Origin: Chitinophagales bacterium
GTDB lineage: Bacteria > Bacteroidota > Bacteroidia > Chitinophagales > UBA2359
Direction of reading: 5' to 3'
NCBI GenBank assembly: GCA_016787295.1
Contig: JAEUUX010000244.1
Location: 1 to 56,716, forward strand
DNA: 56,716 nucleotides
How positions within the stretch are numbered: position 1 is the first letter of the stretch; each line of letters begins with the position of its first letter. A program made the translations under genes and the position numbers. The notes under the pieces are model-generated. The model was given only the letters and a program-made list of their open reading frames with translations, did no database searches and was not told the origin of the DNA. Positions 53,501 to 56,716 of the stretch are shown piece by piece.

Positions 53501-54728
53501 CATAACAGGCACTTCACAACCACCAAATCCTATTTGTCCAGGTGGTAATGGAACAGTGTCCGTAACTGCCGCAGGCGGAACAGACGGAACAGGAGCCACC
53601 GTACAAACATATCAATGGCAATACTCAGCCGATGGAGTAGGAGGGTGGGCAAACGTAGTTAATGGCACTCCCACAGGTATCAGTTATACAGGTGCAACAA
53701 CTGCCAATCTATTAGCCTCAACCACCAATGGTACAACACCCGCAGGAATATACTACTATAGATGTATTGTTGGAGCAACAGGCGATAATTGTGCAACAGT
53801 CACTTCTGCTGTTTTATCCATTACAGTAGTAGCAGAAGCTACTGCCCCAACAGCTACCATGTCTCCCGCCGCTACTACCGTTTGCGTAGGTACAGCCCTG
53901 ACGCTCACCAATCCAGTATTAGGTACAGGAGGAGCTGGCTCACAAGTATTTGAATATAGTATAGTTAGTAGTTCATCTGGTTTTAGTACTACACTACCCA
54001 CTATCAATACAAGTACAGCAGGCAGTTATAGCATCTGGATAAGAACAAATCCAACAGGCTCGGGTTGCAATATTTCACCTACTACCCAATATACATGGAC
54101 CGTCGTAGCAGACCCCATAGCACCTACCCTCAATACAGCCACACCTACCAACAACTCCAATGTATGTGTGGGAAGTACAGTAGCTGCTACTTTTAATGCT
54201 GGAAGTCAAGGGACAGGTTGTACAGACGAATACCAATATTCAACTGATAGCGGAACAACATGGACTACATACACGCCAGGTTCAAACATAACAGCCCTAA
54301 CAGCAGGACAGACAATCCTAATACAAGGACGACGAAATTGTACAGGCAATAGTTGCGATGGAGTAGCAGAAACCTTTGCTACGCTCGCCCAGTGGACAAT
54401 CGTACCACAACTATCCATATCTGCTCAAACCAATAACCAAGCCCTTTGTATTAATGGAACAGCCACACTAAGCGTTACAGCTACAGGCGGTTCAGGAACA
54501 TACAACTACCAATGGCAATCAGCCTCAACTTGTAGCGGACCATTCACCAATATAATAGGTACCAATAGTGCTACATATACACCACCTACCACTAGTGTAG
54601 GAAGTATAGCCTATCAATGTATCATAACAACAACGGCTAATGGATGTAATACGCTTACCACTAATTGCATAGTAGTTACTGTCACATCACAAGGAACAAT
54701 TGCCATCAATGTGCAAGCAGGTCCGTAA
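50574..54728 (+). CDS. Adhesin with CUB-like, two PA14-like and Ig-like domains (1384 aa)
   Basis: Signal peptide MKKLMLFKYTILLFVVISLF...AQ. Next comes a Cys-rich pre-peptidase-like domain (YRVSTCGAGYDTQLSIY, about residues 30-140), then a CUB-like segment (CCDYVRVYNGVGTGG, about 145-265). Two related ~145-aa domains follow (about 270-560), each with NQWN(V/I)Y.Y, a RQGFP.G.Y.(L/I)......DD block, a CC pair and a final (R/V)....SEGSG signature. Six to seven Ig/PKD-like domains rich in TVVADP linkers fill the rest. It ends VTSQGTIAINVQAGP, close to the end of the giant adhesin, and lacks a canonical T9SS tail. Probably a sugar- or protein-binding surface protein. It lies 28 bp after the small 157-aa gene. 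Confidence 0.85.
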   Translation: MKKLMLFKYTILLFVVISLFFYSNNIFAQCTCAGTDYGSINVAGWTVGQSGTITTCQYGGERSTIFNTVAGAVYRVSTCGAGYDTQLSIYTTACAYIAYNDDNGPACTGTAASVQFTSPGGNLYAKMNQYNCITNTTCTTVTIQLISLPTIPFSGNNSYTYCSTTLYEHGATGNYSDNANGYTVLYPTGSNFINISGTTSGESCCDYVRVYNGVGTGGTILGTYYMNTAIPTLASTDATGALTVQFVSDISIVGAGPVINVSCCTPLGNPAVFGSNQWNVYAYNGAGLNLTGRYAGTYTETALSYDSGTRWTTTGTPSSASGYTGCTVGIDNHAVVYKRQGFPAGNYALSIPTHDDDIRVYINGSQVFEHIGCCDAHNNFWCGYLDGTSTIEVRHSEGSGGSQQALTFTSTGDPTVYGTNQWNIYNYAGSNFNTYYGYATNTTTSEFNLGAFGMGATTNPSVLSGYVGCNPGNDNWSMRARRQGFPCGVYNINLVGHDDGYTINIDYDGNGTVDNTYTATCCNIGLGTKWTGVLNAASRVEILLSEGSGDAYIDIDFVNITPAVNGGTIAGITNGVTICTGGDPGVFTNGSSASGGTVGYLNGGSFAYQWELSVNAGAYSNIGGATGATYDPTALTTGTYIYRRRATDMCGNNNVANTIQVNVVADPTITTQPLTTQTLCVGGTPTNLTTAATGGSGTFTYQWYSNTINSNSGGTNLGSANGAQTATYTPPTNTVGTLYYYCVISQTGTGCDPLTTNTAAVLIIADPALTTPTLTNANICIGGSTTISTTASGGTGTFSYQWQYSADGISGWANVTNGTPTGYTYTNATTATLNIATTNTSPTGNAYYQCVLTPNTPATSGCNATSTVATLTIVADPTSPTTATKTPNATSVCEGSTLTIGTPTGGNAGIGCTLEYRYTQDGGLSYSTVSTTIPTLTANLGGYDAIQVRRNNCLSGCDQPTAWQTIAQWTVIADPTITGTSQPPNPICPGGNGTVSVTAAGGTDGTGATVQTYQWQYSADGVGGWANVVNGTPTGISYTGATTANLLASTTNGTTPAGIYYYRCIVGATGDNCATVTSAVLSITVVAEATAPTATMSPAATTVCVGTALTLTNPVLGTGGAGSQVFEYSIVSSSSGFSTTLPTINTSTAGSYSIWIRTNPTGSGCNISPTTQYTWTVVADPIAPTLNTATPTNNSNVCVGSTVAATFNAGSQGTGCTDEYQYSTDSGTTWTTYTPGSNITALTAGQTILIQGRRNCTGNSCDGVAETFATLAQWTIVPQLSISAQTNNQALCINGTATLSVTATGGSGTYNYQWQSASTCSGPFTNIIGTNSATYTPPTTSVGSIAYQCIITTTANGCNTLTTNCIVVTVTSQGTIAINVQAGP

Positions 54729-54818
54729 AAATAAGCAAAGATAAAATAACCATATCCTTTTATTATATTACCACTCTACTCCTATTTAACAAAATAAGAG
54801 CTATTAAAAGAAGTTAAT

Positions 54819-56716
54819 ATGAAACACGTTTACCTAAGTATTATTACTGTATTGGTATCTTGGTGTTGTATGCAGAACACACAAGCTCAAAGTACAACTA
54901 CAATTTGTACGGGAGGGACAGCTGTACTTACAGCTACATTAAGTGGAGGAACGGATTGTACAGTGTTGTGGGAGCAAAGTAGTTCCGCGACAGGTCCTTG
55001 GACTGCCACGACCCTTACAGAAAGCCCTACAAATGTGTTTACTACACCCCCCCTAACGGTTACTACCTACTATCGCGCACAGTATTTCTGTACAGGTAAT
55101 GGCTGCGACGACCCCTACGCATCGCCAGTTACCGAAGTAATTGTTGTTCCTGATCCAGTAATAACAGTTACAAGCCCACTAACCGTATGCTCTTTAACCG
55201 ATCTTACTGTGACTACTTCAGGTGGAGCAGGAACTTGTACTATTCAATGGCAATCATCTACCACAGGCACAGGTGGTTGGACTGATATTAGTGGAGCCAA
55301 TACAAGTACCTATAATGCTCCCGCCGAAGATATAGTCATGTACTATAGAGCTACTTATACTTGTGTGGGTAGTAGCAATTGTAACCCTGCCACTTCAGCT
55401 ACCATTACGGTCAATCCAAGACCTATTGTTAGCAATCAAACTGCAACAATATGTTCTGATGTGGTAAATGGTGTAACGCTTAATAGCGCAACAAATAGTG
55501 TACCTATTAGTGGGTATAATATAACTTCTATTAATGCAAATGGCTTAACAGCAAGTGCAGGTAGTCCTGTCACAGGCACTAATTTTACTAATGCTGAAAT
55601 TAGTAACGATGCTTGGACAAATACAACAGGCGCTCCCGTTAACGTCATATATACTATCGTGCCAGTAAGTGATGCTTCGTGTACCGGAGATCCGTTTACT
55701 GTTACAATCACCGTTAATCCCGAACCCGTTGGCGTAGCAACACCAGCTTCACAAACCGTATGTTCCGATGTAGCGATTACGACCATAGCCTTGACAACTT
55801 CAAATAGTTTAACAGGCACAACTTTCGCATGGACACGTGACAATACGACCAATATCACGAACCTATCGGCTAGTGGCAGTGGCGACATCAGCGGCACACC
55901 AAACAACGTGACAGGTAGCAGCCAAACCACGACTTACACCATCACCCCAACGAATGGTGGTTGTGTGGGCAACGACTTTACAGCCACTGTAACTGTTAAT
56001 CCCGAACCCGTTGGCGTAGCAACACCAGCTTCACAAACCGTATGTTCCGATGTAGCGATTACAACTATAGCATTAAGCACAAGCAACAGCTTGACAGGCA
56101 CAACTTTCGCATGGACACGCGACAATACGACCAATATCACGAACCTATCAGGTAGCGGCAGTGGCGACATCAGCGGCACACCAAACAATGTGACAGGCAG
56201 CAGCCAAACCACGACTTACACCATCACGCCAACGAATGGTGGTTGTGTGGGCAATGACTTTACCGCCACAGTTACCGTTAATCCCGAACCCGTTGGCGTA
56301 GCAACACCAGCTTCACAAACGGTATGTTCCGATGTAGCGATTACGACCATAGCCTTGACAACTTCAAATAGTTTAACAGGCACAACTTTCGCATGGACAC
56401 GCGACAATACGACCAATATCACGAACCTATCAGGTAGCGGCAGTGGCGACATCAGCGGCACACCAAACAATGTGACAGGCAGCAGCCAAACCACAACTTA
56501 CACCATCACCCCAACAAGTACAGATGGTTGTGTGGGCAACGACTTTACAGCTACTGTAACCGTTAATCCCGAGCCAGTGGGCGTAGCAACACCAGCTTCA
56601 CAAACCGTATGTTCCGATGTAGCGATTACGACCATAGCCTTGACAACTTCAAATAGTTTAACAGGCACAACTTTCGCATGGACACGTGACAATACGACCA
56701 ATATCACGAACCTATC
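54819..56716 (+). CDS. Adhesin of tandem PKD-like domains (3' truncated by window edge)
   Basis: The frame runs from the ATG at 54819 to the edge without a stop (632 codons seen). Signal peptide MKHVYLSIITVLVSWCCMQN...AQ. Ig-like domains follow (CTVLWEQSSSATGPW, CTIQWQSSTTGTGGW), then a diverged PKD-like domain (about 55418-55715). From 55716 there are near-identical 94-aa PKD-like units (NPEPVGVATPASQTVCSDVA ... TFAWTRDNTTNITNL ... CVGNDFTATVTV). Such units occur in giant surface proteins of the phylum, often of thousands of residues, so much more probably lies to the right. A C7 run near 55047 is noted. It starts 90 bp after the 1384-aa gene, co-directional. Confidence 0.88.
   Translation, partial: MKHVYLSIITVLVSWCCMQNTQAQSTTTICTGGTAVLTATLSGGTDCTVLWEQSSSATGPWTATTLTESPTNVFTTPPLTVTTYYRAQYFCTGNGCDDPYASPVTEVIVVPDPVITVTSPLTVCSLTDLTVTTSGGAGTCTIQWQSSTTGTGGWTDISGANTSTYNAPAEDIVMYYRATYTCVGSSNCNPATSATITVNPRPIVSNQTATICSDVVNGVTLNSATNSVPISGYNITSINANGLTASAGSPVTGTNFTNAEISNDAWTNTTGAPVNVIYTIVPVSDASCTGDPFTVTITVNPEPVGVATPASQTVCSDVAITTIALTTSNSLTGTTFAWTRDNTTNITNLSASGSGDISGTPNNVTGSSQTTTYTITPTNGGCVGNDFTATVTVNPEPVGVATPASQTVCSDVAITTIALSTSNSLTGTTFAWTRDNTTNITNLSGSGSGDISGTPNNVTGSSQTTTYTITPTNGGCVGNDFTATVTVNPEPVGVATPASQTVCSDVAITTIALTTSNSLTGTTFAWTRDNTTNITNLSGSGSGDISGTPNNVTGSSQTTTYTITPTSTDGCVGNDFTATVTVNPEPVGVATPASQTVCSDVAITTIALTTSNSLTGTTFAWTRDNTTNITNL
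55716..56716 (+). repeat. 282-bp tandem repeats encoding 94-aa PKD-like domains
   Basis: Units begin at 55716, 55998, 56280 and 56565 (periods 282, 282, 285; the third has one extra codon, TSTDG in place of TNG). The units are nearly identical at DNA level, which points to recent expansion. The fourth is cut by the edge. Confidence 0.95.

Noticed and set aside
55436-56707. Four similar minus-strand frames at the right edge
   Set aside because: They are antisense shadows of the 282-bp tandem repeat; the plus strand has a signal peptide and one continuous frame.
1-56716. tRNA, rRNA or riboswitch genes
   Set aside because: I looked for cloverleaf-like or conserved rRNA stretches in the gaps and recognised none; a covariance-model search would be needed to be certain.

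Overview
The window comes from a member of the Bacteroidota. Eight predicted secreted proteins end in type IX secretion system (T9SS) type A sorting domains (YPNP near the start, a glycine-aromatic-Tyr/Leu 'G.Y' core, a basic end). Several genes sit behind TAnnTTTG -7 boxes, the phylum's typical promoter element, and Shine-Dalgarno sequences are scarce. The domain content (giant Ig/PKD-like adhesins, FG-GAP propellers, Omp28-like proteins, MauG-type peroxidases) would suit Saprospiria or Chitinophagia-like lineages, but the sequence alone does not fix the class. I saw no rRNA, tRNA, CRISPR array or intact transposase.

Layout. (1) 0-10 kb: tail of a PKD-domain T9SS protein, a convergent 2112-aa repeat-rich surface protein, a divergent SLC45/GPH-like MFS transporter, and a convergent Omp28-like protein. 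(2) 10-25 kb: a structured non-coding element with 20-bp inverted ends, three paralogous FG-GAP/VCBS beta-propeller proteins with T9SS tails, a subtilisin-like protease, and a surface-targeted di-heme peroxidase. (3) 25-30 kb: a broken secreted-protein gene, a LytS/LytTR-type two-component pair, and a second T9SS-tailed di-heme peroxidase. (4) 30-31.9 kb: a TMTC-like membrane glycosyltransferase with TPRs. (5) 31.9-37.0 kb: a plasmid-type replication and partition module: KilA-N protein, ribbon-helix-helix protein, ParA, an origin with 19-bp iterons and DnaA boxes, and a Rep_3-type initiator. It is interspersed with six clusters of one AT-rich repeat. (6) 37.5 kb to the right edge: a tightly spaced co-directional array of a third di-heme peroxidase, a small lipocalin-like protein, an LRR protein, a 3338-aa adhesin, a 157-aa secreted protein, a 1384-aa adhesin, and the start of a further adhesin built of 282-bp tandem repeats.

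How it fits together. Most of the window encodes an extracellular or outer-surface proteome. The embedded origin with rep, parA and an RHH gene suggests that it lies on a plasmid, megaplasmid or chromid, or on one that has integrated. The most unusual signal is the repeat core GTAAATA, counted 16 times on either strand in six intergenic clusters that border the genes between 31.9 and 37.0 kb. One cluster holds a perfect 12-bp inverted repeat, and the parA -33 promoter element overlaps a degenerate copy. I infer that the clusters are operator and/or centromere sites for a protein encoded in the module, but nothing here proves it.
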